A stretch of 64,000 nt of DNA from Agaricus subrufescens (Eukaryota; Basidiomycota; Agaricomycetes; Agaricales; Agaricaceae): assembly GCA_029945375.1 (NCBI GenBank), contig CM057064.1:1798001-1862000 (forward strand). Direction: 5' to 3'. A program made the translations under genes and the position numbers. Every line of letters begins with the position of its first letter. The stretch's first letter is position 1. Below, one piece after another: positions 12,717-25,471 of this stretch. The notes beneath the pieces were generated by a model, which was given only the letters and a program-made list of their open reading frames with translations, searched no databases and was not told the DNA's origin.

Positions 12717-14206
12717 TCATCGTGCCTGCACGCCATAAGGAAGTTTAGCGGCTCTTTGTCGCTCTCCATGATGGCGGGGCTGGGAGGGTACAGGGCGATT
12801 ATACGTCCCCGTATCCCGGCGTCCACGACGAGTTCTCGTCTGAGTTTCATCGTAGGCAATGAGTTCAGAGCCTCGCCCACCGCGGCACACAGTAACTCGT
12901 CGTAATCGCGGTAGCGATTTAACTATTGGATCAACCATGCCCGGATCATACCATCCGCCTTCAATATGAATGAACCGCAAAGATCTTGGAATAGCATACA
13001 TCCAGAAAAAAGATTTGAGGTTATAGAAAGGGTTCGGTCGTTTACCAGAGTCAAAAAATTTGACAGTTTGAAGAACGGGCGTCGATAAATGCGTCAGAAG
13101 CAGGGCAAGTTCATAAGGGATATCAGGAGAATTTGGATCGATTGCCAAATGCAATTGATTTAAAAAGGGTAGTGAAATTTGAGTATTAGGTTGGGGTGGT
13201 TTATGATACACGGACGTAAGGCCAGTTGATTGATGAGGAAAGAGAAAACGAAGGGATATAAGTTTAGGACATAGATGGAGGAGGGAAAGGACCTCGCGGA
13301 CGGCGTCGGCCCCTGTGTTGAAGCGATGGTGAGTGTAGTCGAGGAAGGAAAGATTGATGAACGATTCTGAGAATAACGCTATTCTGAGTCCATCAATCAC
13401 CAACCTCTTGAGGGAAGGTGTAAACCCATTGAACAAGACAAATGGCTGAGGATCCTCATTGAGGCGGTGGACCAACGTGACTTCTCGTAGATAAGGGGGT
13501 GAGTGGACGTCAGCCAGAAAAGACAAGGCCGCGTTGAGAAGATAAGGAGATTGTTCTGTAAAGACAACCTCTAGCGAGCGCCATCGCTGTATATGAGGCA
13601 AGGCGATTTGCATTAGCCACTGCACGGAATAGAAATCGAGGTGCCGGCGAGGGTAATAATGTAGAGGACGCGGTCGAATCGGTGCTAGTGCTGTCGGAAG
13701 AAGCTCTATATCAAGGGTACAGGCACGAGCACGCCGCACGCGTTCCCTCCACATACGCTCATGTGGGCTCAGAACTACGCGACGCCATAAGGCAGGGGTT
13801 GAAAGCGCGACATGCCGCCAAGATCGGCAGACCTGTGACACACAGAGAGGAAGATGGGGGTCCTCCTCTGCACCGAGGATGAACGTGTATGAGAGGAGTT
13901 CGATGGGGAGGAAATGAATGAAGTGACGGTGGTCCCAGCAGTAGATCCCCTCGCGGTCTTCTAGGACGCGAGCACGAGAGCGTCGGAGGTGCTTGGGTCG
14001 GCTGATCTGGTAGGCGTGAGGCTCGTGGGGATTATAATATGGCTGCGATGACTTAAGGGCACTAGGGCCCAGTGAGTACCGGTTCCCAGACCAAGATATT
14101 TTAATGCTCACCGAGGTTGCCCCGAAAACCTGGCCCTAACTGCGTTGGCTAAGGAACGACTGAAGTTGAGAGCACGATCTTGGGTTTTTCGGAGTGCAGA
14201 AGGCAT
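12717..14206 (-). CDS. F-box protein of the Agaricomycete F-box/LRR-like type
   Basis: F-box proteins recruit targets to SCF ubiquitin ligases. The motif HFLPIELLSYTFILGAEE followed by LCVSQVCRSWRHVALSTPAL and W is a clear F-box-like domain (PF12937 type). The rest has irregular Leu-rich segments such as LREVTLVHRL and LKRLVIDGL, as in LRR-like tails, and a basic C-terminus. The long open frame has no ATG before the F-box because it begins in an intron. An upstream exon starting at ATG 14206 (MPSALRKTQDRALNFSRS) joins it across a 50-nt intron, 14062-14111 (GTGAGC..CTAG). Joined length is 479 residues with frame kept. This family is expanded in mushrooms, and the target is unknown. Confidence 0.78.
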
Positions 14207-14705
14207 ATGACGGGGTACGAGACGCGGAGGCGGAAAGGAGAGGCACAAGGAGAGGGGATCCTTAGGGGACGGGAGAAAGGGAAGAGGGCTTTATAGGACT
14301 CGGCAAGATATTTCCATAGCGCTGGAGACTCTGAGTCGGCTTGGAATGGAGAGATGCGGTTCGGAAGATCGGGGATTTAGAACCACGAAGACGCTGTGAC
14401 TCGCAATTGTATGCCCCGGCCAGAGTGCTGTGCTTCCCATGACCTCAGGGAATGGTTTTGGGCCTGGGGGCGCCCGCGACGCCGACGCATGGGGGCTAGC
14501 CTGGCAGGAGAATGCAGACGAGAGCACAGGTTCGCGTTCCTGAGCCAGCTGCCGGCCTCCGCTCTACGTCAGTGCGGGCCAATGGACGGGGCAGCACTAA
14601 TTGGGCTGCGTGGGCCGGCCATGCGCGGTGGCGGTGCTGCTTCCCCGCACGTGACGCCTCGAATCGTCCGGTCTGCTGCTCGCCACCCCGCGCGGCCGTG
14701 TCGTC
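14207..14705. promoter_or_regulatory. divergent promoter region between the F-box and Prp24/SART3 genes
   Basis: About 500 bp separates two diverging starts, so both promoters must lie here. The part near 14470-14700 is GC-rich. I could not pick out a convincing TATA box, and no peptide family is visible in the overlapping open frames on both strands. Confidence 0.5.
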
Positions 14706-17700
14706 ATGGACGAGTCCCTCAGTGCCCTCGGCGATGTTCTCTCCCAGATAGCAGACCAGCCCTTCAATGCCGCCCTGCACATCCAGCACATCCGCATCGC
14801 CGGCTCGCAGCCAGACCTCGGTGCAGAGCTCACGTCTGCCCTGGAAATGATGACCGAGTTCCTGGCTGCCGATCCTGAACACGTTTGGCTTCCGCTCATC
14901 AAGCAGCGGGAGGCCTCTCTGAACTACGATTCCTCTCCTGAAGTAGAAGCGCTTCTCGAGCTTTATGAGCGTGCCGAAAACGACTACCTGTGTAAGTGGA
15001 CTATTCAACACGCGATCTGCATACTGATGGCCCGTTAGCTATTCCGTTGCTGCAGAGGCACCTGAATTTTATCATCGACCGCTATGAGAAATACCACGGG
15101 GGCGACAATGAAATGAAGCCTGCTGAGCTCGGGGATCTCTTTTCTGAGCAGTGGACGCGAGGAGCAATAGCCCGCATCGTCGAAAGAGGTCAAAATCATC
15201 TCACCCAGGCATGCTTTTCGCGTCCTTTTGTGATCTAGATGATCTCATACTTTTATAGAGTTGTTTACTATGGGATGCACAGCGTGACTGGGAACTGGAG
15301 CGGCTTTCTGAAAAAACGGGTGCTGAAAGGTATGTAGTGCCTCTATCGATCCTACTGAATGGCCTCAAAGGTATACAGGGACTCAACCGCGGAGCAGGTC
15401 GAACAGCTTCTACTTGACCGCTTGTTGCAGCCACATTCAAGTGAGTACCGCATGGGAGGCTGTAGCCTGGTTCTGAACAAGCACTAGACAACGAGGAAAC
15501 TTTCCAAGCCTATTCCACGTTTACAACAAACTACAAGCCTCCTGCAGATTATGAAAAACTACTCGTTGCTGCTTCCAAAGCCCGCAGTCAGGCTAATCGT
15601 TCATGGGAACGTAGGGAGGCGTTCGAATCTGCTCTGGTGTGCCCGTTCCCACTTTCATTAGCCTCGGCCAGCTAAGACCTTGTCAGCGGAAGCTTCCATC
15701 GCTCGATAATTATGGCGCCTGCATTGCCTGTGAATGGAGGGCCAAACGTATCGATCCTTTCACAGCGAGTGGAATATATGAACGGGCTATTGCCGCCGCC
15801 GCCACAAAACAGTTTAACGGTGAATTTGGGGCATCAGAGGCTTTGAGTTCGTTTTGGACTGGCTATCTTGATGCGATGGTCAGATTTTACGTGTTGTCTT
15901 GGTGATTTCGTATATTCTCAAGTCGTACAATAGAGATCTGGCGAAGCAGGGTTCGCAGAAGAGCTGCGAATTGTGCAGAGGGCAATACGTAGTGTGCCTG
16001 GATCGGGCGAGGTATGGGCAAGGTATATGAGGTTATTAGTTAGTATACCATTCCACCATTCGTTGTAAATCTCACTAACTATAAAACCAGGAGCGATTTG
16101 AAGATGCATCAGAAGAGGAGGATGAAGAGAAAAGAGAAACTGTCCATGATGTTTTTACAAAGGCTCTTGAAGCGAAAGTTATACAACAAGATCCAGAACA
16201 GCTCATTCCTGTCGTCCTTGCAAGGGCCGGTTATGAGAGAAGAAGGATTGAAAACGGAAGAGCTGATGAAGATAGTCTAGCGACGCTGATTGGTATCCTT
16301 GAAAGTGGTATCGAGATGATACTTCAAAGTCAGTTCCTATCAATGTTCGTACTTTCACTTAGGTTGACTCGTTGCATAAAGTATCAAAAGCGGGGGATGC
16401 ACGGTTGCGGTTAGAGAAAGTACTCGCTGACGTTGTAAGTATTCTCCACCAAGTCTGTAATCACGTTCTGAATCGTGATTCTATCACTACCAGTATGAAC
16501 GCCTAGCGCAGATGCCTGGCACTGCTTGCGACACTTTAAAAGCTGTCACAAAACGTCAAAAGTCAAGTTACATCGCATGGACGACTTACACAGAAACATT
16601 GATGTATGTGGACTTGTCGTCTTTGCCGAACGTTGCTCATATTTATAACCATAGAAAACAACAAAAGTATGATGAAGCGCGCGGCGTCTTCAGTGATATT
16701 TGTCTGAAACAGCTTGATTGGCCCGAAGCAATTTGGGAAGCATGGATTTCGTTTGAAAACCTGTACGGGGACGTCACAGAAGTTGAAGCTTGTTCAGAGA
16801 AGGTTTTAAGGGCTCAATATCTCAACAATGAACGTAGAGCCAAGGTATCTACTTTTCTAGCCTTTCTCGTTCCTTTGTGTTGAGACATTATCAGGAGGCG
16901 GAAAAGATTGCACAGCAAATGCCTCAGGAAACTCGGGCTCAAGTTGTCATACAGGAAGCTGTTAGCATGGCCGATGCAAACCAGTCTCTCCCAGGCCCTG
17001 ATACGACGTCACTCATGGAAGTCGATACTCAGGAACAAGTACATGTCAAAAGCAGAGGTGTCAAGCGTGGGGCAGAAGAAGAACAGGTGACCACAGAAAG
17101 TAGTAAGAAGCTAAAACCATGTAAGTTCCATGCGACATTTCTTTTGGAAGTAGCTAAAATCTCGAAGCACCAAAGCCACAACCGCTGAAACGAGACCGTG
17201 AAAACTGTACAGTATTTGTGACGGACCTTCCGCATGACGCTACAAACGATGACTTACTCAAATTGTTCAAAGACGTGCGAATGCTCCTTTCGGCCGCATC
17301 TATGGTACTCATTCTAGATACAGTGCGGCAGCGTCAGGGAGGTGAAGATTACGCCGTTCCCCGATACATTAATAGCAACCGTGGAATTTCATGATCGAGT
17401 AAGTCACGAATACCTTATAACAGTGTCTTGATATGAATCTTTACGTTTAGGAGAGTGTTCCGGCTGCTCTTACTAAAGATAAGAAGAGGATAAGCGGGCA
17501 CGAAGTTGGAGTCAACCTAGCGTGGAAGTCGACGTTATATGTAACCAACTTTCCGGAATCTGCTGACGATCCGTATATGCGAAACTTATTTGAGAAGGTA
17601 TAATCTCACTCATTCTTTTGAGTAGTACATTCCTGAATTGTTTTGATAGTATGGCACAATACTCGAGACCCGCTGGCCAAGTAAAAAGTTCAAGGCGACG

Positions 17701-18854
17701 CGGAGGTTCTGTTATGTTCAGTACATATCTCCTGTGAGTGCGTTCTTGCGATAATTCGCAGCTTGCTAACTATCGGTAGTCTTCCGCGCAAGCTGCCCTA
17801 GAATTGCATGGCCGAGAACTTGAACCAGGCCTCCCAATAAGCGTATATATATCGAACCCGGAAAGGAAAAAAGAGAGAACGGATCATGATGCAGACGAGC
17901 GAGAAGTTTATGTCGCGGGTCTCAGTAAATTCACAACGAAGAACGACCTAGAAAAAATCTTCCAAACCGTAAGTCCGTTGGGTTGGGTCAATTTCACCTG
18001 TTGACATGTGCAAATTCAGTATGGAAAAGTCAAAGATATTAGACTGGCAGCGGAAGGTGATGGTCATGCGAAAGGTTATGCCTTTGTGGAGTACGAGAAT
18101 GCGGTATGTCCCGCTCACCTGGAATGTCGCCTTTGTTTCTTACGCCTTGAGAATTTAGAATGATGCTCAGCTTGCGCTGGCTGCGAACAACCACGAATTG
18201 AAAAGACGCCGGATTGCCGTAACCCTGGCAGATCCTCGTGTGCGAGCACGCCACAAGTAAGACGTCATTTCGAGGCTGTCGGTATGATTCTCGACTGACA
18301 CTTTTTACAGGACAATTGCTGAAACCGGACTGACGCGCACAGCGGAGATCCGACAACGTTCAATACGGATACGTGGGTTGCCAGCTGACGCACAAGAAGG
18401 ACTTTTACAACAGACGTTAGAAAAGTTTGCGTCTGTCAAGCGCGTAGAGTTTTTCGGAGAGAAGTGCGAGGCTGTTGCGGAATTGGAAAATGCTGCGGTA
18501 TGTGATGATTTTTTTCCCTAATGCTCCGTTATTAAAGGATTATTCGGGCAACAGGAAGCCGGAAAACTGCTCCTACGATCGGAACCTATAGTATTTAATG
18601 GTCGTACATTGCAATTAAGTGAAGAGAAAGGTGGGGAAGTATCGGTCCCTGCGTCGAAGGCTGGAGGAATGTTTGTTCCGAGAAAGGCTGGCTCGCAGCG
18701 TAAACCCGGACTGGGTTTCACGGGCAACCGTGTGAAAGTTGAGAAGGGCAATGGTGCTTCAACTTCAGGGAGTGGTTCTGGTGGTTCTGGTGGTCAGGGT
18801 GAGACCGGGAAGGGGCAAGATGATTTCCGAAAGATGCTGGGAGGAAAAAAGTAG
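14706..18854 (+). CDS. PRP24: Prp24/SART3-type U4/U6 snRNP recycling factor
   Basis: A nuclear RNA-binding protein that anneals U4 and U6 snRNAs after each splicing round. The N-terminal half is alpha-helical with HAT-like repeats (e.g. AIWEAWISFENLYGDVTEVEAC near 16730, WTRGAIARIVERG near 15160), which Prp24 of budding yeast lacks and SART3 has. A charged linker follows (about 17000-17120). RRMs follow: TVFVTDLPHDATNDDLLKLF (17210), TLYVTNFPESADDPYMRNLF (17530), EVYVAGLSKFTTKNDLEKIF (17905) and a more divergent IRIRGLPADAQEGLLQQTL (18365). The protein ends with a Gly/Ser-rich stretch and DDFRKMLGGKK, the Lsm-interaction motif that contacts the Lsm2-8 ring. ATG at 14706, TAG ending at 18854, many short introns, about 1,050-1,100 residues. 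HAT repeats plus four RRMs plus the Lsm motif make the call firm. Confidence 0.92.
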
Positions 18855-18940
18855 CATGTGCTCCATGTGGTTCTCTTCATTATATTATAATTCTGTCTGC
18901 TTTTGCAATCTCCGCAAGTTTTTCAACTGCTCGATTTCAG

Positions 18941-19200
18941 ATGGATCAACATGGTAGCAGTTTCGAGGGGTCCGTTCGGAATCTGGGATTCCGTTTCTGC
19001 TTGTCTGAGGGTTATACTAAATCCGAAGCATTGCAATCATGGATATTAACTTATATTCGACACGTTGTTAGCATGAGAGATGTGACGTCGTGTCATCAAG
19101 GGCTTCCCAACTCATTTACAGGCGGGAAAGAGGTCGCTTTCTAAGTATCTGGTTTCGGGCAAGTGCGGTGTAGAAGGCGTGTAGCTATTTTTGGTTCTGG
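18941..19200 (+). pseudogene. decayed duplicate of the adjacent MATH-domain gene
   Basis: This stretch resembles the 5' end of the intact MATH-BTB gene at 19820. Both begin with ATGGA(T/C)CA(A/G)CA and share a Ser-Ser context a few codons in. The matching leader is ATTTC(A/G)GATGGA. Both continue to GTTCGG/ATTCGGGA(T) and AAATCCGAAGCATTG versus AAGTCGAAAGCGTTG. A second match occurs at about 19120-19170 (GGGAAAGAGGTCGC and GGGCAAGTG), which corresponds to the third exon of the intact gene (GAGAAAGAGGCCGC and GGGCAAGTG near 20180). The copy lacks a usable frame beyond about 67 codons and has no BTB part, so it looks like a truncated relic of a tandem duplication. The alignment was made by eye. 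Confidence 0.6.
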
Positions 19201-19819
19201 AGTCAGAAACCTCCATAGCATTTGAGAAGCTTCTAATGGTACATTATCTCGTAAATTGCAGTGGCAGGGTCTACCGGGTGTAGTCAGAGGCCTGTGGTGC
19301 AAATCAAAGAAAATCTAGAAATGTTTTGAGTGATGCGGGAGCAGGGCATTTGAATTCTATAGGAATTGTTTTCTGATAGTTCTTGACTCAAGCGACGGAA
19401 CACGCCGGATAATCAAACATCAACGGATCTTGAAAACCTTATACAGTGATACCAAAAGACATCCTTCCAGGCCTTTCTGACCGGTCACACTAAAAGTCTG
19501 ATTATCCTCCTGAAAGATGACCGGGCCTTGGAGAGTGTTAAACGTCTAGCGTATGAGGGGATGAGACAAATACCGGAGTATGTATTTGAAGCTTGACAGT
19601 CCGATGTGTCCCGCCCGAGACCTTTTAATTACTCGTATATTTTATTCCTTAAGGAGGTCGTCCGGTGAGAAATGTGGACAAGAGATACATCAAATGGGCG
19701 CGCAACCCTGAGAAGGGTTCATGTGACATCACGTAGTCTATAGTAGTTGTTGCAATGTACCTTTGTTCTTAACTCTCATCTCTGCTGTAAGCACTTGTTC
19801 TTGAAGTGCTTAATTTCGG
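19201..19819. other. gene-free stretch between MATH relic and MATH-BTB gene
   Basis: About 600 bp with no frame I recognise. It must include the promoter of the MATH-BTB gene. More distant remains of the duplicated copy may extend into it, but I could not align them by eye. Confidence 0.45.
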
Positions 19820-22105
19820 ATGGACCAGCAAAATAGCAGCTGCAATGAGTTCGGCGCCCTCACTTTTGAGTGGCCTATTCGGGATTTGAGAGTCTTGTTC
19901 GATTCGACCAAGGGGGATGTGAAGTCGAAAGCGTTGAAATCACCCAAGTTTGGTGGTGGGCGTTGGCAGGTATGGCGATAATACCTCTGTCTTCCGTTTG
20001 CGATTGACGGTCCCTGGAAATTTAGATCTTGTTTTATGCGAACGCTGGCACACCGAAGGATGCTTCTGGAACTGAGGCCGGCGGTTATGTTAGTTTGTTC
20101 TTAGCATGTGAGGTACGACGTTGGGTGCATCACTGGGCGTCGCGTCGCTGACCGAAATCAAGCCTACCGCTGGCGAGAAAGAGGCCGCCCTCAAAGACTC
20201 GGGCAAGTGGGTTCGGGAGGGCATCTATAAGTTTTGTTTCGAACTTCGCAAGAAAGTAGTCTTCTATCACTGGATAGTCATTTACTGACTATGATTATAG
20301 TCTTGAGAAGAACGTCCTCCACAATCTCAAGGAAGCTTCCAATCACACATTTTCGTACAAGGTAAGTGATTGGAGGACTATACACCCAATATCTTGATCG
20401 ACAACTTTCCGGCACAGACAGCGAACTGGGGATGGTAATTCTTTCTTTCAGTCCACCTGCAATTGTTCATGAATCATATCCTAGGGCTCAATTTGCGCGT
20501 CGAGATTCCGTGTTCTATCAGTCTATCAATGCAAAATCTCAAGACGCCTTCGTCATCGTCTGCACCATCACATCTGCTTCAAGCCCTACAACCCTTCTTC
20601 CCCCAGCTTCAAATCTATCAGTACCCAAGACACTCATTGACACGGTGGGATCTTTGCTCGATGATCCTGTCTATTCAGATGTCGAATTTATGATAATGCG
20701 TCGCCCGCAAGCAGTGAGGCGAATCTGGGCATCCAGGAAGTTGCTTCAGAGAGCCGAGCATTTCAATGACAGTGAGTGTAAGTTCTGGAATATACCCTAT
20801 CAGCCGACGATATTATTTTCAGTGCTTGGTACGAATTTTGCTGAAGGAACCATGGACGGTGCTCTGCGTACCCCACGTCCCGCAAAACAGTCTCTGGTCA
20901 ATTCTTCCTCACGAAGCGAAAACGGAATGTATTCAGACGAATACATAGATTCGGACGACGAGGATGATCACTCTGACGGTGACAATGACGACGACGGTGA
21001 TGACGACGAAGTATCGTCGCAGATGGATTCAACAGAAAACGAGTTTGATCACATACTAGGAGCTCAGGATGGTGACTCTTGCCTTCTCCCTGAAATCGTC
21101 CTCGATGACAGTCATGAACTTGCTGTTGGCTCGCGATCTATCCAGAGCTCCTTTTCTGGTATCAATCCCTCTGGTGCCGACGATGGGGATTTTGGGGCAC
21201 GTCAAAGTCATAAGTCTCATTTGACTGTGGTTATTAAAGACGTGGCATATAACACCTACCGCGCACTTTTGTATTATGTGAGGGTTGTACGCATAGGAAA
21301 TCCATACACTGACACATTCTCCACTCGCAGTTGTATACTGATAATATTGTCTTTGCTCCTCTTGCTTCATCATTTAACTCCTCCCGCCCCACCTTGTCTT
21401 CGCCGTCTGGCCCGTCTTGTCCGTCCGCGAGCTCTGAGGCAACTCCAGCAGCGGCGAAAAAGGCGGTGTACACCGACTCTGCTACTTCAAGAAAAGAGTG
21501 GATTAAAGAATGGATGAAGCACAATCCAGGGCGTCCTGCTCCTTGTTCTGCGAAAGCTATCTATCGTGAAGCTGATCGTGAGTCGGTTTGGCTGGAATAC
21601 ATAGATAATTCTAATCACATTCAGGCCTCGACCTAAGAGACTTGAAAGCCCGTGCTGCACAGGTATGAACTAGAAACAAATCCTGATTCGGCACTATGCT
21701 TAGTTCAAATTAGCATATCCTCAAGTCCTTGACTGTCGAAAACATTGCGTACGAAGTATTTTCTCCTTTCGCCTCGACATTCGAGGAGATAAGAAAGGTA
21801 AAAGTTTAACCCTGCCATCATACATTCCTCTTAAACACCTGCTTCAAGGTTGAGATCGAATTCTTCTTGAAGCACTGGCAAGAAATACGCACCTCGAGTG
21901 CGATGAAGCTTGTCTGGCAACAAATTCGGGTCGGAAGGCATCCTGGCTTCGAGGAAGGTATGTTTGCATGCTCAAGGAATTGTCGCATTCCATGCTCAAA
22001 TCTTCATAAGTTTGGCCCGCAATCGCTATGAATCTTGAATTTAGGCCGGACTCTCCTACTTTATCATCACCTCGAAACGACACGCCAGGCCCAATGTTGA
22101 CCTAG
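19820..22105 (+). CDS. MATH-BTB domain protein
   Basis: MATH-BTB proteins act as substrate adaptors for Cullin-3 ubiquitin ligases. Exon 1 (from ATG 19820) encodes a MATH-like start, LTFEWPIRDLRVLFDSTKGD. It continues over short introns through ILFYANAGTPKDASGTEAGGYVSLFLACE and KWVREGIYKFCFELRK (about 20205-20253). The BTB core starts LLDDPVYSDVEFMIMRR (about 20655) with IWASRKLLQRAEHF, is interrupted by roughly 110 acidic/Ser-rich residues (about 20870-21200), and resumes at LTVVIKDVAYNTYRALLYY and LYTDNIVFAP. A helical tail follows (LDLRDLKARAAQ, FEEIRKVEIEFFLKHWQEI) and the frame ends PGPMLT with TAG at 22103-22105. About nine short introns. The insertions within BTB are unusual for the family in animals. 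The target is unknown. Confidence 0.8.
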
Positions 22106-22230
22106 AAGAGGACCGACGATTGCACGTTACATGTTCTCTTCCAATTTGCATATCTGAATCCGAAAGAAACGCTACAAGTATCACTCGATTTCTCCTGCCC
22201 TATTTATTTACAACAAATGAATTGCACATT

Positions 22231-24733
22231 TTAGAACAGCTGAACTGAATCATAAACGAAGTTAGGACTAAGGAACCCGTCACCAGAGCTGCCACTGATG
22301 ACATTGATCTGTATGGTGTTGGTACCTGCAACGAGAGTACCTGTAGAATGTATGGGTAAGCTGGTTCGGGAAACGGCTACAGGGATGCTTTACCAGAAGG
22401 GATGTTGAAGTCATCTAGTGTCAGAAACTTCAGAACAATGCAGAAAAAGGACTCTTGAGTGTACTCACAAACTTGGTTGAGACCCCTCCAAGTGCCTCGA
22501 GTAACACTTTCACGAAGAATCAGAAAACGTAATACTTTCGGTTTGGTGGTTCTAACTTACCCCCGGGAGTTGATTTCAGGCGGTGCTATTCGATCATAGG
22601 TGAATCAAAGACCGGTACAAAACATGAAGGACTACCGCATACCTGCAGGAGCGGGTGACGTGAAAGAATTAACTATGACCTGAGGCCTGCCGCCAGCGAA
22701 TGACTCGGTGGTACGGATACGGAGAGTGCGTGCTCCTGTTGAGTCCCTCAGATTGATTTTTTGAATAAAAAAATACGTTTAAACAGACCAATTTGGGATG
22801 AAGAGGCAGTCCATTTGATCGTAGTCGGGTTATTCACCTAGAACTAATGAGTTTGGGTACAAACTAGAATGAAACGACGCACTGTCTTGAATTGGGCCAT
22901 AGGGAAGGAAGAGACAGATGAGGAGCCTATAGTGAAGGTGATTGGTCCCCAATTGGACATTCTCGAATCAGATCTTTTGAAGCACAATGATCAGTTACAG
23001 CGTAAGAAATATGGCTAGAGGGACTTACGGGTGCATGTGTTCGATGTTATTGGCATTTAAGAACCTATTTCAAGAGGATCAGAATCTTTGAAAAGTAGTC
23101 AACGCTCTAGCCTACCCAGCGGGTGTGCCATCGATAGTACCTATAATAGTGGCGTGAGTCTTGTTGATATTTTTCTTTGCCTGTTGACTACCCACCAATG
23201 GACCAAATTGAGCTCGGAAGTGACAAATTGGAATTCACGTTGACGGAGGAAGTCCCGCCTGCTGAAACGGACACGGTAGCGGTACCACTTTCAATTTCAC
23301 CTTGATATAATGTGACAGTGTATGTTCCCGGTTTCATCAGGTTTCTTGTGAAACGACCACTACCAGTTAGTGAGATATCAGCCACCGCTTGAATCTTGCA
23401 ATTTATTAAGAAGCACGCACCCGGAGCCAGCAATCCAATACTGTGCATTCGAGTTCTGCGGCGAAGTTCAGGAAAGGGCATAATCTCTGGCCATTTTCTC
23501 TCCTTACCTTGAAACCAATCGTGATGGGTTGTCCTGTCAAGGTACCAGAATAACTTCCAGAAACCGTTCCACGTCCAGAAGCGGGAACATAGCCTTGGAG
23601 GCCAAGGTTATCCATGAAGCTCGTGTCCAGGTTGGCGGACGGAGCTGAACCGGTCGTAATGGCGAGAGCATAGCTATACGCAGAGGTTAATTTTTATGGC
23701 AAGTGCTAAATTCAATGGGTGACTTACGGCCCGAAAAAGCCTGTTCTATAGCTCTCCGTTTGCTCATGACCTGAGTTCATATACCAGTAAAGCTCTTGCT
23801 GAGCACCACCCTGGTTGTTGATGTCTAACACGTGAGCGAAGGTAAGATTTTGACGTGCGCAAGGGCGGAGTAGGCTTGCCTCTGAAAAACGGACCGCCGG
23901 AAGACAATTCATAGCTAACGCTGGGAATGATCATGAATGCGCCAACTCCAGAACCGGTTACCCCATGGACTTGATCTTGAATAAATCGGACCTAACGGAA
24001 CGAGTCGCAAATTAGTATGAGCCACTTGGCAGCATGCATACTGCGACGTCACTGACGCTAGAATAGAACTTGGAGCGTGTCTGACCATTGACAAGAAAGA
24101 CATCAGATCCCTCAATAGCGGTTCCACCATTAATCTCAGCCTGAGGGATGCCATTGGGTAGGGCAGATTTGGATAAACGTGCGATGAAACGAAGCTCGCC
24201 GACGCTCGGCTCTGCAGAAGCAAAGGTACCCAAATACAGCGTGTTTATTCCTGAGCGAACAATGACATAGTGGGACTGTATGCCAATGAGTTTATTTTTG
24301 TGATGATCTTAACAGCAATGGATCATCTGATATACTCACAATAGTGCTTGTTTTTATAGTGATTACTGCAATATTATTCGCCACAGATGAGGTGACGGTG
24401 GCAGAGCCTGTATAACCGGTTGGTTCTTCGCGTGTGCGTGTACATCTTGGAGGACTCACCAAGACCTGAACTGAGTTGCGTGAATTTTGACGAATCTTGC
24501 AGTTCTTTTCCATTAAACTTCATGGAGGTAATGTCTCCATTTGCTTTATTTACTACGCCACCATGATAAGCAAATTTGATCTAAACTTATAAGATTATCT
24601 TAGGACACTTACTTGTCGTGACAAGGCCAGCGCCGGAATCAACGAGAAAATTGTTTCCGGAGGTCGTTACCCCAAATGCTGCCAAAGCAATAGGCAGGCA
24701 AAGCAGGAGATTCAAAAAGTGCAGTAACAACAT
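22231..24733 (-). CDS. secreted rhamnogalacturonan lyase, polysaccharide lyase family 4
   Basis: This enzyme cleaves the rhamnogalacturonan-I backbone of plant pectin by beta-elimination outside the cell. The start ATG at 24733 opens a hydrophobic signal peptide ([18 protein letters not shown]), then [21 protein letters not shown], the usual mature N-terminus. Further family blocks are [56 protein letters not shown] and [20 protein letters not shown]. The fibronectin-like middle domain ([16 protein letters not shown]) and the C-terminal carbohydrate-binding-like domain (NEHMHPSD-like near 23030; [20 protein letters not shown]) are both present. Stop TAA at 22231-22233. Very many short introns (perhaps 15 or more), some separating exons under 40 nt. 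About 540 residues, normal for fungal PL4. Regulation by pectin breakdown products is expected but not visible. Confidence 0.88.
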
Positions 24734-25471
24734 CGCTGGGAAGGTGCGAGCCGCTCAGTACCTAGTGTTACACTACATTTAAATGTTCCTAAGCACGTCA
24801 AGTCGGAGGGAGCGGGTTATCCTCGTGGATACCAGACTCACGTTGAGAATGAGTGACGTGTACGAATATACCAATTGACCACATACATTTTTTCACAGGT
24901 GACCACTTTAAAATTAGAGGTGCATTTCCCGGAAACCGACTGCGGGCCGTAGGGAAGGCGCAAAATACCACCGAGTAGATGTCCAATTTAACTCAAGACG
25001 AAATGGGCTGCCGTGTAAAACGCAAACAGGTAATGATTTGCACCTGAAAGTGCGTTCAAGTTTCACTTGACCAAAAGGGAAAGGTGCTAATCTTGGCAGC
25101 CAGCCAAACCAGCCTCTTTGGGAGCGTCAAAATCAACATTGAGATATAGATACGCATTCATATCCTTATGCTATTGCGGGCCGGCCTGGCAGCTTCTTAC
25201 CGGAGCTCAAGCGAGATATAAGCGGTTTAAACCATTACGTCTATTGGTATCTATAGAATCAAGCATTGGTTAGACAAACTAGGCCCCTGATAGAAGTCTG
25301 ACCATAGAATTCTCGTCATGAGCACAGTATGTGATTGTAGATGAAGAACCCAAAGATGGGTAACATCGAAAAGGATACAGGCTTGAATGATGTAGGGCCA
25401 AGACATCTGTACGGGCGTGGACACAACTCGAATTCAAAGAAAGCGGTCAACGGGAAGAAGAACTCGAACTC
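24734..25471. other. gene-free stretch: rhamnogalacturonan lyase promoter side
   Basis: About 740 bp between the lyase start and the GRASP gene stop, both on the minus strand. It should hold the lyase promoter. I see no coding frame with family character and no repeat. Confidence 0.55.
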
